This document shows, in pieces, positions 53,105 through 63,558 of a DNA stretch of 64,000 nt. The stretch is from Tabrizicola sp. (GTDB lineage Bacteria > Pseudomonadota > Alphaproteobacteria > Rhodobacterales > Rhodobacteraceae): assembly GCF_030694085.1 (NCBI RefSeq), contig NZ_JAUXZE010000048.1, forward strand, positions 98,283-162,282. Direction: 5' to 3'. The position numbers and the translations under genes are program-made. Under the pieces are notes generated by a model. That model had not been told where the DNA came from. It saw only the letters and a list, made by a program, of their open reading frames with translations, and did not search any database. Every line of letters begins with the position of its first letter. Position 1 is the stretch's first letter.

Positions 53105-53510
53105 CCTGCGTCTCCCTGTATCGCTCTAGCGCCGCCCGCATCTCTGCCGGCCAGGGCGCGGCCTTCATTCCATCTATCCAGGCAAGCGTCATGCCGACCT
53201 TCAGTCGCAGCCCGTCGTCCCCGTGCCCCTCGATCCACATCTTCACCGAAGAGCCGCCGACCTTCTCCACCCGCAGGCGGAATCGCACCTTTTCGCCCAG
53301 CCGCGAGGGCCGCTGGAAGACCGCTTCCATCGCCACTGTCGGCACGCCGTTCGACGCGCCAAAATGCATCGCCGCGAAGGACCGCCCGACCACATCGGCG
53401 AAGAAGTTCTCGATGACCGAATTCACCATCTCGAAATAGCGCGGGTAAAAGACGATCCCCGCCGGGTCGCAGTGGTTGAACTCGATCTGGATGATGCGCT
53501 CGTAGGTCAC
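53097..53510 (-). CDS. 4-hydroxybenzoyl-CoA-type thioesterase
   Basis: The 137-residue hot-dog protein carries the 4HBT motif [14 protein letters not shown] with the catalytic aspartate. It hydrolyses an aromatic or related acyl-CoA. In this operon it may release CoA from dead-end intermediates or act on the main route. It overlaps the neighbouring genes by four to eight bases. Confidence 0.9.
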   Translation of the reverse strand: MTYERIIQIEFNHCDPAGIVFYPRYFEMVNSVIENFFADVVGRSFAAMHFGASNGVPTVAMEAVFQRPSRLGEKVRFRLRVEKVGGSSVKMWIEGHGDDGLRLKVGMTLAWIDGMKAAPWPAEMRAALERYRETQDA

Positions 53511-54643
53511 CCCAGGATGCTCCGCGCGATGACGATGCGTTGCACGTCGCTGGCGCCTTCATAGATCCGCAGCGCCCGGATCTCGCGGTAAAGGCTTTCC
53601 ACCGCGAACCCGTGCCGCACCCCGTCGCCGCCATGCAGCTGGACCGCCATGTCGATCACCCTTTGCGCGGCCTCGGTGGCGTAAAGCTTTGCCATCGCCG
53701 CCTCGCGGCTGACCCTTGCGGCGCCCTGGTCCTTCACCCAGGCCGCCCGGTAGACCAGCAGCGCCGAGGCGTCGATCTCCAGCGCCATGTCGGCCAGATG
53801 CCCCTGCACCAGTTGCAGGTCACTCAAAGCCTGCCCCTGGATGCGCCGCGACTGCGTGCGCGCCAGTGCCTCATCCAGCGCGCGGCGCGCGAACCCCAAC
53901 GCCGCTGCGCCCACGGTGGATCGGAACACGTCCAGCACCGACATGGCGATCTTGAACCCCTCGCCAGGTTTGCCGATCAGTGCGGTCTCCGGCAACTCCA
54001 CCCCGTCAAGCCGCAGATGCGCCAGCGGATGCGGGGCCATCACCTCGATCCGGCTGACCACCTCCAGCCCCTGCGTCGCCGCCGGCAGCAGGAACGCAGA
54101 CAACCCCTTCGCGCCCGGAGCCTCGCCCGTCCGCGCGAAGATCACATAGACATCCGCGATCCCGCCGTTCGAGATATAGGTCTTCTCGCCCGAAAGCCGC
54201 CAGCCGCCCTGCACCCGTTCGGCCACCGTCGCCGTCGCTGCCACGTCGGACCCCGACCCCGGCTCGGTCAGCGCAAAGCCGGAAATCGCCTGCCCCGCCC
54301 GCGTCTGCGCCAGCCACTCCCGCTGCGCCGCCGTCCCGAACAGGCTTACCGCCCCCATCCCCAGCCCCTGCATGGCAAAAGCGAAATCCGCCAGCCCGTC
54401 ATGCCGCGCCAGCGTCTCGCGGATCAGACAAAGCGAGCGCACATCCAGCCGCTCCCCCTCGCCCGCGCCCGAGTGCTGCAACCAGCCTCCGGCACCCAGC
54501 GCCGCCACCAGCCCCTTGCAGGCCGCGTCCACATCGTCATGCGGCACCGGCAGGTTGGCCGCGCACCAGTCTTCCAGCCCCGCCGCAAGCTCGCGGTGGC
54601 GGGGCTGGAAAAACGGCCAGTCAAGGAAACTCCGGTCACTCAT
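53507..54643 (-). CDS. acyl-CoA dehydrogenase
   Basis: The ATG at 54643 gives 378 residues. The FAD-binding blocks are [11 protein letters not shown] and G-E-K-T-Y-I-S-N-G, and the C-terminal block [14 protein letters not shown] is typical. In this family a glutamate near residue 365 (IYEGASD) is the catalytic base. It would oxidise a ring-derived acyl-CoA. It precedes the thioesterase gene with a four-base overlap. Confidence 0.92.
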   Translation of the reverse strand: MSDRSFLDWPFFQPRHRELAAGLEDWCAANLPVPHDDVDAACKGLVAALGAGGWLQHSGAGEGERLDVRSLCLIRETLARHDGLADFAFAMQGLGMGAVSLFGTAAQREWLAQTRAGQAISGFALTEPGSGSDVAATATVAERVQGGWRLSGEKTYISNGGIADVYVIFARTGEAPGAKGLSAFLLPAATQGLEVVSRIEVMAPHPLAHLRLDGVELPETALIGKPGEGFKIAMSVLDVFRSTVGAAALGFARRALDEALARTQSRRIQGQALSDLQLVQGHLADMALEIDASALLVYRAAWVKDQGAARVSREAAMAKLYATEAAQRVIDMAVQLHGGDGVRHGFAVESLYREIRALRIYEGASDVQRIVIARSILG

Positions 54644-54712
54644 TTCATCTTTGCCCAAATATCCTCCGCGTGCGGTCACGGTTGCGCCATCGGTTCAGGA
54701 AACCGGGGACGC

Positions 54713-55525
54713 TCAGTCCCCCTGAAACACCGGCTTTTCCCTGGCCACGAAGGCCCGGTAGGCCCGTTCAAAGTCCTTCGTCTGCATGCAGATCGCCTGC
54801 GCCTGGGCCTCGGCCTCGATCGCCTGCTCCAGACCCATGTTCCATTCCTGGTTCAGCTGCGTCTTGGTGATCCCATGCGCAAAGGTGGGTCCGGTCGCCA
54901 ACCGCCGCGCCAGCACCAGGGCTTCGGCCTCAAGCGCCTCTGCCGGATGCAAGGCGTTCCAGAAACCCCAGGCGTGGCCCTCTTCGGCCGCCATCGTCCG
55001 CCCGGTATATAGCAGCTCTGCCGCCCGCCCCTGCCCGATGATCCGGGGCAGCATCGCGCAAGCCCCCATGTCGCAGCCCGCCAGCCCAACCCTGGTGAAC
55101 AGGAACGCGCATTTGGTGGCCGGAGTCGCCAGCCGCAGGTCCGAGGCCATCGCGATGATCGCACCGGCCCCCACGGCCACCCCGTCCACCGCCGCAATGA
55201 TCGGCTTGCCGCAGGAAATCATCGCCTTGACCAGGTCCCCCGTCATCCGGGTGAACGCCAGCAGGTCCTTCATCGGCAGCCCGATCAAGGGGCCGATGAT
55301 GTCGTGCACATCCCCGCCCGAGCAGAAGTTCCCCCCGTTCGAGGCAAAGACCACCACGTCCACGTCGTCCGCATAGACCAGTGCCCGAAACGTATCGCGC
55401 AATTCGGCGTAGCTTTCGAAAGTCAGCGGGTTCTTGCGGTCCGGCCGGTTCAGGCGGATCACCGCGACGCGCTCCTGAACTTCCCACAGGAAGTGCTTAG
55501 GCACGAGGCCAGCCATCTTGGTCAT
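54713..55525 (-). CDS. enoyl-CoA hydratase/isomerase family protein
   Basis: The 270-residue crotonase-fold protein has the oxyanion-hole blocks [11 protein letters not shown] and DGVAVGAGA. Homologues in CoA-dependent anthranilate clusters act on cyclic or ring-opened acyl-CoA intermediates. It is coupled to the MarR gene by an ATGA overlap. Confidence 0.9.
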   Translation of the reverse strand: MTKMAGLVPKHFLWEVQERVAVIRLNRPDRKNPLTFESYAELRDTFRALVYADDVDVVVFASNGGNFCSGGDVHDIIGPLIGLPMKDLLAFTRMTGDLVKAMISCGKPIIAAVDGVAVGAGAIIAMASDLRLATPATKCAFLFTRVGLAGCDMGACAMLPRIIGQGRAAELLYTGRTMAAEEGHAWGFWNALHPAEALEAEALVLARRLATGPTFAHGITKTQLNQEWNMGLEQAIEAEAQAQAICMQTKDFERAYRAFVAREKPVFQGD

Positions 55526-55950
55526 CGTCCCATCCTCTTCAGGATTCCGGTCATCTGGTCCAATTCGTCGTCGGTCAGCCCTGCGAACAGCCGCGCCACT
55601 TCGGCCTCATGCCCTTCGGCCATGATCTCGAAGGCCACCGTCCCCGCCGTCGTCAGCGCGACATGAACCGTCCGGCGGTCCACTTCGCTGGGCGTGCGCA
55701 GGACCAGCCCCTCGCCCTCCAGCCGGTCGACGACCGCCGTCGCATTGCCGTTGGACACCAGAAGCATCCGGGAAAGCTCGCTCATCGTCACGCCCTCGCG
55801 GCGGCGGTAAAGCGCCGCCATCACGTCGAAGCGCGGCAGGGTCGTTTCGTGCTTCAGCCGCAGGTATTCCCGCAGCTCGTTTTCCGCAGCCCGCGTCACG
55901 CCCAGCAGGCGGATCCACATCTTGAGCCGCCGCTTCGACCCCTCGCTCAT
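55522..55950 (-). CDS. MarR family transcriptional regulator
   Basis: The ATG at 55950 gives 142 residues. The winged helix contains [22 protein letters not shown] and the wing [12 protein letters not shown]. Such regulators often respond to the aromatic acid or its CoA ester. Two overlapping 18-bp palindromes in the divergent promoter (59016-59047) are probable operators. It sits inside the operon between the SDR and enoyl-CoA hydratase genes. Confidence 0.92.
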   Translation of the reverse strand: MSEGSKRRLKMWIRLLGVTRAAENELREYLRLKHETTLPRFDVMAALYRRREGVTMSELSRMLLVSNGNATAVVDRLEGEGLVLRTPSEVDRRTVHVALTTAGTVAFEIMAEGHEAEVARLFAGLTDDELDQMTGILKRMGR

Positions 55951-56684
55951 ACCTCGCCCCCCGAGATCGAAAGGCAGGCCCCGTTCACGCCCGACGCGGC
56001 ATCCGACGCCAGATACAGGGCCGCAGCCGTCACTTCCGATGGTTGGTAAAGCCGCCCTTGCGGGCTGAGGCCCTCCAGCGCCGCCCGCGCCTCCGCCAGC
56101 GTCTTGCCGGTCTTCTCGGCAATCACCTGCACCGAATGATCGGTCATCGGCGTGTCCAGAAACCCCGGGCAGATCGCGTTCACCGTGACCCGCTTCCGCG
56201 CCACTTCCAATGCCAGCGACCGCACCAGGCCCACCACCCCATGCTTGGCCGCCGCATAGGGCGCGACCTTGGCATAGCCCTTCAGGCCAGCCGTCGAGGC
56301 CACGGCGATCAGCCGCCCTTCGGCGCGAAACTGCCCCAGCGCCTCGCGGAAGGTCAGGAAAACCCCGGTCAGGTTGACCGCGATCATCGCGTTCCACTGG
56401 GCCAGTGTCGTCTTCGCCATCACCCCAGAGTCTGCCGCCCCCGCATTGGCGATGACGATGTCGCAAGGGCCGGCCTCCTTGTACATCCGTTGCACGGATG
56501 TCTCGTCGGTAACGTCGGCCTGCACCCATCGTGCGCCGAGCGGTTCTGCCACGGCGCGCAGCGCGTCGGCCCGGCGACCCGAGATCACAACTTCCGCCCC
56601 CGCCCCGGCAAAGCCACGCGCCAAGTCGGCCCCGGCACCCGAGCCGCCCCCGGTGATCAACACGCGTTTACCGGCCAGGGTCAT
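55947..56684 (-). CDS. short-chain dehydrogenase/reductase
   Basis: The 245-residue protein has the NAD(P) motif T-G-G-G-S-G-A-G, the N-A-G block and catalytic Y-A-A-A-K with an upstream serine. It probably acts on an alicyclic hydroxy or keto acyl-CoA in the aromatic pathway. Both ends overlap neighbours by four bases. Confidence 0.9.
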   Translation of the reverse strand: MTLAGKRVLITGGGSGAGADLARGFAGAGAEVVISGRRADALRAVAEPLGARWVQADVTDETSVQRMYKEAGPCDIVIANAGAADSGVMAKTTLAQWNAMIAVNLTGVFLTFREALGQFRAEGRLIAVASTAGLKGYAKVAPYAAAKHGVVGLVRSLALEVARKRVTVNAICPGFLDTPMTDHSVQVIAEKTGKTLAEARAALEGLSPQGRLYQPSEVTAAALYLASDAASGVNGACLSISGGEV

Positions 56685-58966
56685 GCGCGGATCGCCTCCT
56701 GCGCGCGGGCTTGCAGCCGCAAAGCCTGGTCCCGGCCGTTGAGATACGGGTTCGGCCAGAAGACCCTGTCATCCCCCGCCTGCACCGCCGCATGCAGCGT
56801 CCAGTAGGGGTCGGCCAGATGCGGTCGGGCCAGCGCCACCAGATCGGCGCGCCCCGCCAGCAGGATGCCATTGACCTGATCCGCCTCGGTGATGTTGCCG
56901 ACCGCGATGGTCGCCAGACCCGCCTCGTTGCGGATGCGGTCGCTGAACGGTGTCTGGAACATCCGGCCATAGACGGGCTTTGCGTCAGTGGAGGTCTGCC
57001 CGGCGCTGACGTCGATGATGTCGGCCCCTGCAGCCGAGAAAGCCTTGGCGATCTCGACCGCTTCGTCCGGTGTCACCCCGCCGTCACCCACCCAGTCGCT
57101 TGCCGAAATTCGGACCGACATGGGCTTTGCCGCAGGCCAGGCCTCTCGCATCGCCCGGAACACCTCCAGCGGATAGCGCATCCGGTTTTCAAGGCTGCCG
57201 CCGTAGTCATCCGTGCGGATGTTCGATTTGGGGCTGATGAATGAGGAAATCAGGTAACCATGCGCCGCATGAAGTTCGATCATGTCAAACCCGGCCCGCG
57301 CGGCCATTAGTGTCGAGGCAACGAACTGGTCCCTGACCATGTCCATGTCCGCGCGTGTCATCTCGCGGGGGACGGCGCTCCGGTCGGTCCACGGGATCGC
57401 GCTGGCGCTCATCACCGGCCAGTTGCCGTTCGGCAGAGGGGCGTCGCCTTCCTCCCAGCCCAGCTGTGTGCTGCCCTTGCGTCCTGAATGGCCGATCTGG
57501 CAGCAGAGCTTGGCCTTTGTTTCGGCGTGGACGAAATCGACCAGCCGCTTCCAGGCCACCTCATGCTCGGGCGCGTAAAGTCCCGGACAGCCGGGGGTGA
57601 TCCGACCTTCGGGCGACACGCAGGTCATCTCGACATAGACCAGCCCGGCCCCGCCCTTGGCCCGCTCGGCGTAATGCACGAAATGCCAATCGGTCGGGCA
57701 GCCATCGACCGCCTTGTACTGCGCCATCGGCGAGACGACGACCCGGTTCTCCAGCCGCATGTCCCGCAACTGGAACGGGGCGAACAGGGGCTGGCGGCCG
57801 AGCTGACCACCCGCCTGCGACTGGAACCAGTCTTCAGCCTTGCGCAACCACTGCGGGTCACGCAGGCGCAGGTTTTCATGACTGATCCGCTGGCTGCGCG
57901 TCAGCAGCGAATAGGCGAACTGCATCGGCGCCATGTCCAGGTAGCGCTCGACCCGCTCGAACCACTCCAGGCTGTTGCGCGCCGCCGATTGCAGCCGCAG
58001 CACCTCGACCCGGCGCTCGTCCTGGTAGCGCTGGAAGGCCGCCTCCAGCGTCGGTTCGGAGTGCAGGTAGTCCGCCAGCGCAATCGCCGAATCCATCGCC
58101 AGCCGCGTGCCCGACCCGATCGAGAAATGCCCCGTCGCCGCCGCATCGCCCATGAGGACGACGTTCTCGTGATACCAGCGCTGGCAGATCACGCGGGGGA
58201 ACTGCATCCAGACCGCACTGCCGCGCAGGTGTGCCGCATTGGACATCAGTTCATGCCCACCCAGATGTGCGGCAAAGATCTTGCGGCAGGTCTCGACCGT
58301 TTCCTCCTTGGTCATGTCGGCAAAGCCCCAGGCATCCCAGGTCTCGGGCAGACATTCGACGATGAACGTCGCGGTATCGGCGTCGAACTGGTAGACGTGG
58401 GCCCAGACCCAGCCATGTTCGGTGCGTTCGAAGATGAAAGTGAAGGCGTCATCGAACTTGGCCTTGGTCCCCAGCCAGACGAACTTGCAGAGCCGCGTGT
58501 CGATGTCGGGTTGGAAGACCTCGGCATATTCGCGTCGAACCAGCGAGTTGATGCCGTCGGTCGCCACCACCAGGTCGTATTCCTTGCGGTAGTCCTCGGC
58601 GGTGCGGAACTCGGTCTCGAACTGCAGGTCGACCCCCAGCTCGCGCGCCCTGGCCTGAAGCAGGATCAACAGCGTCTTGCGCCCGATCCCGGCAAAGCCG
58701 TGCCCACCCGACACCGTGCGGACCCCGTCATGGATCACGGCAATGTCGTCCCAATAGGCAAAATTGGACCGGATCGATTCGGTCGACTGGGGGTCGTTCT
58801 TCTGCATCCGCCCCAGCGCATCGTCCGACAGCACGACCCCCCAGCCGAATGTGTCGTTCGCGCGGTTCCGCTCGAGCACCGTGACCTGGTGCGAGGGGTC
58901 GCGCAACTTCATCGAGATCGCGAAGTAAAGGCCCGCCGGCCCGCCCCCAAGGCAGAGAATCTTCAC
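56681..58966 (-). CDS. abmA: bifunctional 2-aminobenzoyl-CoA monooxygenase/reductase
   Basis: The GTG at 58966 gives 761 residues. Residues 1 to about 380 are a flavin monooxygenase ([41 protein letters not shown]). The rest is an Old Yellow Enzyme-type reductase ([39 protein letters not shown]). The same fusion in Azoarcus evansii hydroxylates and reduces the ring of 2-aminobenzoyl-CoA. Salicylyl-CoA 5-hydroxylase is a related annotation. The beta-oxidation and RidA neighbours favour the former. Confidence 0.9.
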   Translation of the reverse strand: MKILCLGGGPAGLYFAISMKLRDPSHQVTVLERNRANDTFGWGVVLSDDALGRMQKNDPQSTESIRSNFAYWDDIAVIHDGVRTVSGGHGFAGIGRKTLLILLQARARELGVDLQFETEFRTAEDYRKEYDLVVATDGINSLVRREYAEVFQPDIDTRLCKFVWLGTKAKFDDAFTFIFERTEHGWVWAHVYQFDADTATFIVECLPETWDAWGFADMTKEETVETCRKIFAAHLGGHELMSNAAHLRGSAVWMQFPRVICQRWYHENVVLMGDAAATGHFSIGSGTRLAMDSAIALADYLHSEPTLEAAFQRYQDERRVEVLRLQSAARNSLEWFERVERYLDMAPMQFAYSLLTRSQRISHENLRLRDPQWLRKAEDWFQSQAGGQLGRQPLFAPFQLRDMRLENRVVVSPMAQYKAVDGCPTDWHFVHYAERAKGGAGLVYVEMTCVSPEGRITPGCPGLYAPEHEVAWKRLVDFVHAETKAKLCCQIGHSGRKGSTQLGWEEGDAPLPNGNWPVMSASAIPWTDRSAVPREMTRADMDMVRDQFVASTLMAARAGFDMIELHAAHGYLISSFISPKSNIRTDDYGGSLENRMRYPLEVFRAMREAWPAAKPMSVRISASDWVGDGGVTPDEAVEIAKAFSAAGADIIDVSAGQTSTDAKPVYGRMFQTPFSDRIRNEAGLATIAVGNITEADQVNGILLAGRADLVALARPHLADPYWTLHAAVQAGDDRVFWPNPYLNGRDQALRLQARAQEAIRA

Positions 58967-59015
58967 CTGATACCCCCGAGTCCTGTTCCCCGAAAGCCTG
59001 CCATCCGCCCGCAAC

Positions 59016-59033
59016 AATTTCAAGCTTGAAATT
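59016..59033. promoter_or_regulatory. candidate MarR operator 1
   Basis: AATTTCAAGCTTGAAATT is a perfect 18-bp palindrome in the divergent interval between the bifunctional oxygenase gene and the 3-hydroxyacyl-CoA dehydrogenase gene. Confidence 0.75.
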
Positions 59034-59047
59034 TCTAGCTTGAAATT
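59030..59047. promoter_or_regulatory. candidate MarR operator 2
   Basis: AATTTCTAGCTTGAAATT differs by one base from operator 1 and shares its AATT (59030-59033). The two sites are offset by 14 bp, close to one and a half helical turns. Confidence 0.75.
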
Positions 59048-59095
59048 CCTCGGTGCTGGTGCAGGATGCGCAAGAGATGACTCGGAAACACTGGA

Positions 59096-60223
59096 ATGAC
59101 TGATCTGCCCATCATCGGCGTCGTCGGACTTGGGACGATGGGGCTTGGCATTGCGCAGGTCTATGCGCAGGCGGGCTTCCCCGTGATTGCGACCGACGCC
59201 CATCCCCCGGCCCGCAACACTGCACGCGACCGGCTGGCCGCTGCGCTGGATGCCCGGGTGGCTGCGGGCAAGTTGACAGATCCCGGCCGCGCCGCCGTCC
59301 TATCCCGCCTGACGGTAGCCGAGGACCTGACCACTTTCGCCCCTTGCAGTCTGGTGATCGAGGCCATCGCCGAGCAACTGACGGCAAAGCGCAGCCTCTT
59401 CGCCGCGCTCGAGGACGTCGTTTCCACCAAGGCAATCCTCGCCACCAATACCTCCTCGCTGCCGATCCACGCCATCGCAGATGGCTTGCGACACCCCGAC
59501 CGTGTCCTGGCGCTTCACTTCTTCAACCCGCCCACCGCGATGAAGCTCGTGGAAATGGCGCCCCAGGCCGCCACCGATCCCGGCGCTCTCGCCAAGGCGA
59601 AAGCCTGGACCGAGGCCGCAGGAAAGACCGTGATCCACTGCCCCGACCGCCCCGGCTTTATCGTCAACCGCTGCGCCAGGCCCTACTACGGCGAGGCGCT
59701 GGCACTGCTGACCGAAGGCCGCAGCCCCGCCGAGATCGACGCCGCCATGACCGCTGCAGGCTACAGGCTTGGCCCCTTCGCGCTGATCGACCTTGTTGGT
59801 GCCGACATCAACCTGGCCGCGACCGAAGGGATGCAGACCGCGATGCAGGGCCATCCCCGCTATCACGTCTTTCCGCCGCTGAAAGCCCAGGTTGCCAGCG
59901 GCAACCTGGGTCGCAAGACCGGGCGCGGCTTCATTTTTCCAGACCCGCCTGCCCCGCCCCCGCCCGATGCCCAGGCCATCGCCCTGCGCATTGAAGCAGC
60001 CCTCGCCAACGAGGCCCACTGGTTGCTTTCCGACGGCGGCACCACGCCCGAGAGCATCGACACCGCCATGCGCCTTGGCCTGAACTTCCCGCGCGGGCCG
60101 TTCGAGGCCCTGGCACGCCACGGTCGCGCAGCCATCCTGGCTGAACTCTCCCATCTCCGTGCCGCTGCCCCGGACGCCCTGAAACCCCGCTACGACCCCG
60201 CACCGGGGCTGGAGGCCGCATGA
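59096..60223 (+). CDS. 3-hydroxyacyl-CoA dehydrogenase
   Basis: The 375-residue protein has the NAD motif [12 protein letters not shown] at residues 9-20, the catalytic H-F-F-N-P-P block and the C-terminal helical domain. It is divergent from the main aromatic operon, shares its promoter region and overlaps the thiolase gene. It would oxidise the 3-hydroxyacyl-CoA formed after ring opening. Confidence 0.92.
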   Translation: MTDLPIIGVVGLGTMGLGIAQVYAQAGFPVIATDAHPPARNTARDRLAAALDARVAAGKLTDPGRAAVLSRLTVAEDLTTFAPCSLVIEAIAEQLTAKRSLFAALEDVVSTKAILATNTSSLPIHAIADGLRHPDRVLALHFFNPPTAMKLVEMAPQAATDPGALAKAKAWTEAAGKTVIHCPDRPGFIVNRCARPYYGEALALLTEGRSPAEIDAAMTAAGYRLGPFALIDLVGADINLAATEGMQTAMQGHPRYHVFPPLKAQVASGNLGRKTGRGFIFPDPPAPPPPDAQAIALRIEAALANEAHWLLSDGGTTPESIDTAMRLGLNFPRGPFEALARHGRAAILAELSHLRAAAPDALKPRYDPAPGLEAA

Positions 60224-61395
60224 CCGAGGTCTTTCTCTGCGCCCACCGCCGCACGCCCATCGGCCGCTATGCGGGGGCGCTTGCCCCGGTCCGCCCCGAC
60301 GACCTTGCCACCCTGGTCATCAACGGCCTTCTTGATCTGCACGACCTGCCAGTCGACGAGGTGATCTTCGGCTGCGCCAATCAGGCCGGCGAAGACAACC
60401 GCAACGTCGCTCGGATGGCCGTCCTGCTTTCCCGCCTTGGCCCGACGGTCCCTGCGCTGACGGTGAACCGCCTCTGTGCCTCGGGTCTTGATGCCGTGAT
60501 CATTGGCGCCCGCACCATCCGCGACGGGGCGGCGGACGTCATCATCGCAGGCGGCGTCGAAAGCATGTCCCGCGCGCCCTTGGTGATGCCCAAGGCCGAG
60601 ACCGCCTTTGCCCGCACGCCCGAGATCTTCGACACGACAATCGGCTGGCGCTTTGTCCATCCCCGGATGGCGCAGACCTGGGGCACCGACAGTATGCCCG
60701 AAACTGCCGAAAACCTTGCTGCCGAACATGGGATCAGCCGTCTGGACCAGGACCGCTACGCTGTTCTTTCCCAGACGCGCTATGACGCCGGATGGCACGC
60801 GAAAGACATCCTTCCCGTTACCATCCAGGGCCGGAGAGCCGACAGCATCGTCTCTGCCGACGAACATCCCCGGCCAACCACATTGGAGAAACTGGCCGCC
60901 CTTCCCACACCGTTCCGAAGGCCCGGCACCGTGACAGCCGGAAACGCCTCGGGTGTCAACGACGGGGCGGCGGGCGTCCTCCTTGCCTCCTCTGCCGCCG
61001 TCCGCCAGTACGGCCTCACCCCCCTGGCCCGCATCGGTGCCGCCGCATCGGGTGCAGTCGAACCCCGCGTCATGGGCATCGGTCCGGTCGAAGCCGCCCG
61101 CCGTCTGACAGACCGCACCGGGCGCGCCGCGCAGGACCATGACGTCATCGAGCTCAACGAGGCCTTCGCCGCGCAGGTGCTGGCCTGCATCCGCGCCTGG
61201 GGCATGAACGACGACGATCCGCGCCTGAATTCCTGCGGCGGTGCAATCGCGATGGGCCACCCCCTCGGCATGTCCGGCGCCCGCCTTGCTGGCACCGCCG
61301 CCCGCCGCCTGGCCGAGAGCGGCGCGCGCTCCGCCCTCGTCTCGCTTTGCGTCGGTGTCGGACAGGGCGTCGCGCTGGAGCTTTTGCCCGCCTGA
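60220..61395 (+). CDS. thiolase (3-oxoadipyl-CoA thiolase type)
   Basis: The 391-residue protein has the acyl-accepting Cys86 (NRLCASGLD), the G-H-P-L-G-M-S-G-A histidine block and the C-terminal S-L-C-V-G-V-G-Q-G cysteine. It resembles PcaF/PaaJ enzymes that cleave 3-oxoadipyl-CoA to succinyl-CoA and acetyl-CoA. It completes the pathway started by the CoA ligase. Confidence 0.9.
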   Translation: MTEVFLCAHRRTPIGRYAGALAPVRPDDLATLVINGLLDLHDLPVDEVIFGCANQAGEDNRNVARMAVLLSRLGPTVPALTVNRLCASGLDAVIIGARTIRDGAADVIIAGGVESMSRAPLVMPKAETAFARTPEIFDTTIGWRFVHPRMAQTWGTDSMPETAENLAAEHGISRLDQDRYAVLSQTRYDAGWHAKDILPVTIQGRRADSIVSADEHPRPTTLEKLAALPTPFRRPGTVTAGNASGVNDGAAGVLLASSAAVRQYGLTPLARIGAAASGAVEPRVMGIGPVEAARRLTDRTGRAAQDHDVIELNEAFAAQVLACIRAWGMNDDDPRLNSCGGAIAMGHPLGMSGARLAGTAARRLAESGARSALVSLCVGVGQGVALELLPA

Positions 61396-61449
61396 TCTTG
61401 CGCGTGGGCTGGGCTGGCGGCTAGCCTGCAGCACAGGAAAGGGGCCGCC

Positions 61450-62556
61450 ATGACCCAGACACTCAGCGCCAAAGGCATCCGCATCGCCTTCGCCCCGCGC
61501 GGAGGGGTACTTCAAAGCATGGAAGTCACCGATGAGGGCTCCACCATCGCCCCCCTCCACAAGGCCCCCTGGTCCGCATCCGAGGTCCCCGCCGACGCCC
61601 CGCCCCATCAGGCCTGGCTTGCCGGAGACTTTCTCGCCGCCCCCTTCGGCGTCGGCACGGACGACCTCCACGGTCTCTCGGCCAATGGTGATTGGCGCAT
61701 CGTCCCTGCCTCGCCCGGAACGCTCCGCGCCGTTCTTGACGGTGCGATCCAGGGTGCGACCGTCATCAAGGAGCTGTCGCTTCAGGACGACCACCCCTTC
61801 GTCTACCAACGCCACCTCTTCATCGGCGGCACCGGGGCGCTCCCCGTCGCCAATCACGCGATGGTCGCGCTGCCCAACGGCGGCAAACTCTCTTTCTCGC
61901 GCAAGCGCTGGTGGGAAACCCTGGCCGAGCCGCTGGAGACCACCCGCGGCCGCTCGCGCCTCGCCTACCCCCGCCGCGCCGAGGACGCCACCGAGTTTCC
62001 CACTGCGGACGGCGGCACGGTGAACCTCCACCGTTATCCTTGGGGTGAAGCGCACGAGGACTTCGTCGCCGGGATCGAGGACCCCGCCTCGCGCCTTGGT
62101 TGGACGGCTGTCGTCCGACCTGCGGAAGGCGATCTTTTCCTATCGCTCCGCAACCCGGCGCAACTGCCGATGACGATGCTCTGGCATTCCAACGGAGGGC
62201 GCGACTATGCCCCCTGGAACGGTCGCCATTCGGGCTGCCTCGGGGTCGAGGAAGGCGCGGCCCTTCCGATGCTCGGCCTGTCATCCCGCGAGACCCCGGA
62301 TCCGCTGACCGCCGCCGGCCAGCCCGGGCAGATGACGCTGGATCCGCAGGGCTGCATCGACATCCGCCACGTGATCGGTGCGATCCGCTGGCCCTCGGGC
62401 CAGTCGGTCGCGGGGGTGATGCTGGAAGGCGACGTGCTTGCAATCACCGGCGATTGGGGGGCCGAGCGGAAACTGCCCCTGCGCGGTGCCTGGCTTGGCA
62501 TCGGCAGGCAGCAGTCGTCAGCAAAGCCCAGATCCGCGCTCGACTGGGACCTCTGA
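61450..62556 (+). CDS. galactose-mutarotase-like protein of unknown function
   Basis: The 368-residue protein is built of beta strands with the overall pattern of the aldose-1-epimerase superfamily (blocks FVYQRHLFIGG, MLWHSNGGRDY). I could not place it in a named family. It is convergent with galE, one base apart, and a role in hexose metabolism is possible but not shown. Confidence 0.6.
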   Translation: MTQTLSAKGIRIAFAPRGGVLQSMEVTDEGSTIAPLHKAPWSASEVPADAPPHQAWLAGDFLAAPFGVGTDDLHGLSANGDWRIVPASPGTLRAVLDGAIQGATVIKELSLQDDHPFVYQRHLFIGGTGALPVANHAMVALPNGGKLSFSRKRWWETLAEPLETTRGRSRLAYPRRAEDATEFPTADGGTVNLHRYPWGEAHEDFVAGIEDPASRLGWTAVVRPAEGDLFLSLRNPAQLPMTMLWHSNGGRDYAPWNGRHSGCLGVEEGAALPMLGLSSRETPDPLTAAGQPGQMTLDPQGCIDIRHVIGAIRWPSGQSVAGVMLEGDVLAITGDWGAERKLPLRGAWLGIGRQQSSAKPRSALDWDL

Positions 62557-63543
62557 TTACGCGTCGAACCCCGGTTTCTGGGCCCAGGCCCAGGCATCGC
62601 CGATCATTTGCCGCAGGGTGGATCGCTGCGGCTCCCACCCCAGTTCCTCGATCGCATGGGTCGAGGATGAGACCAGCGCCGCCGCATCCCCCGGGCGCCG
62701 GGCGCCGATCACCACCGGCACCTCCCGGTTCGTGACCATCCGGCTGGCCTCGATCACTTCGCGGACCGAGAACCCGCGGCCCGTGCCAAGGCAGAAGACG
62801 CCATCACCCTTCCCGTCCAGCAGCCGCCGCAGGCCCAGGACATGCGCATCGGCCAGATCCGAGACGTGGACATAATCCCGCACGCAGGTGCCGTCCGTCG
62901 TCGGATAATCCGTTCCGAACACCGTCAGCGCCGGGCGCTTGCCTGCCACGGCGTCCAGCATCAGCGGTATCAGATGTGTCTCCGGCAGATGCTGCTCTCC
63001 GGCCTCGCCCTCGGGGTCGGCCCCAGCCACGTTGAAATATCTAAAGATCACATGGGAAATCCCTGCGGACATCCCGAAATCACGCAGCATCTGTTCAATT
63101 GCCAGCTTCGATCCGCCATAGGCGTTGATCGGCCGTTGTGGCGTCTCTTCGGTCAGCATGACCCCGTCCTGGTCGCCGTAGGTCGCGCAAGTCGAGGAAA
63201 AGACAAAGTTCCGCACCCCAGCCGCCGCGCAGGCCTCCAGCAGGTTCAGCGCCCCCCCCACATTGACCCGCCAGTAGAGGCCGGGGTCCTTCATCGATTC
63301 GCCCACCAGCGACAGCGCCGCGAAGTGCATGACCGCTTCCGGGCGGTACTGCGCCAGTGCCGCGTCGATGCTGCCCCGATCCATGAGGTCGCCTTGCGCC
63401 AACGGCCCCCACTTGACCGCGCCCTTCCATCCCGTCGAGAGGTTGTCGAAGACCACCGGCTCGAACCCGGCCCGCGCCAGCGCCTTGCAGGCATGCGATC
63501 CGATATACCCCGCTCCGCCCGTCACCAGCACCCTGATCGCCAT
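62557..63543 (-). CDS. galE: UDP-glucose 4-epimerase
   Basis: The 328-residue protein has the NAD motif TGGAGYIGSHA, the serine/threonine block FSSTCATYG and catalytic Y-G-G-S-K. It interconverts UDP-glucose and UDP-galactose for polysaccharide synthesis. It lies 15 bp downstream of the RTX gene on the same strand. Confidence 0.95.
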   Translation of the reverse strand: MAIRVLVTGGAGYIGSHACKALARAGFEPVVFDNLSTGWKGAVKWGPLAQGDLMDRGSIDAALAQYRPEAVMHFAALSLVGESMKDPGLYWRVNVGGALNLLEACAAAGVRNFVFSSTCATYGDQDGVMLTEETPQRPINAYGGSKLAIEQMLRDFGMSAGISHVIFRYFNVAGADPEGEAGEQHLPETHLIPLMLDAVAGKRPALTVFGTDYPTTDGTCVRDYVHVSDLADAHVLGLRRLLDGKGDGVFCLGTGRGFSVREVIEASRMVTNREVPVVIGARRPGDAAALVSSSTHAIEELGWEPQRSTLRQMIGDAWAWAQKPGFDA

Positions 63544-63558
63544 AAGAACCGCCGTGCC

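Noticed and set aside
56681..58966. Salicylyl-CoA 5-hydroxylase as the primary call for the bifunctional flavoprotein
   Set aside because: It remains possible, but no gentisate dioxygenase is nearby. The acyl-CoA dehydrogenase, hydratase, hydroxyacyl-CoA dehydrogenase, thiolase and RidA neighbours fit the anthranilate route better.
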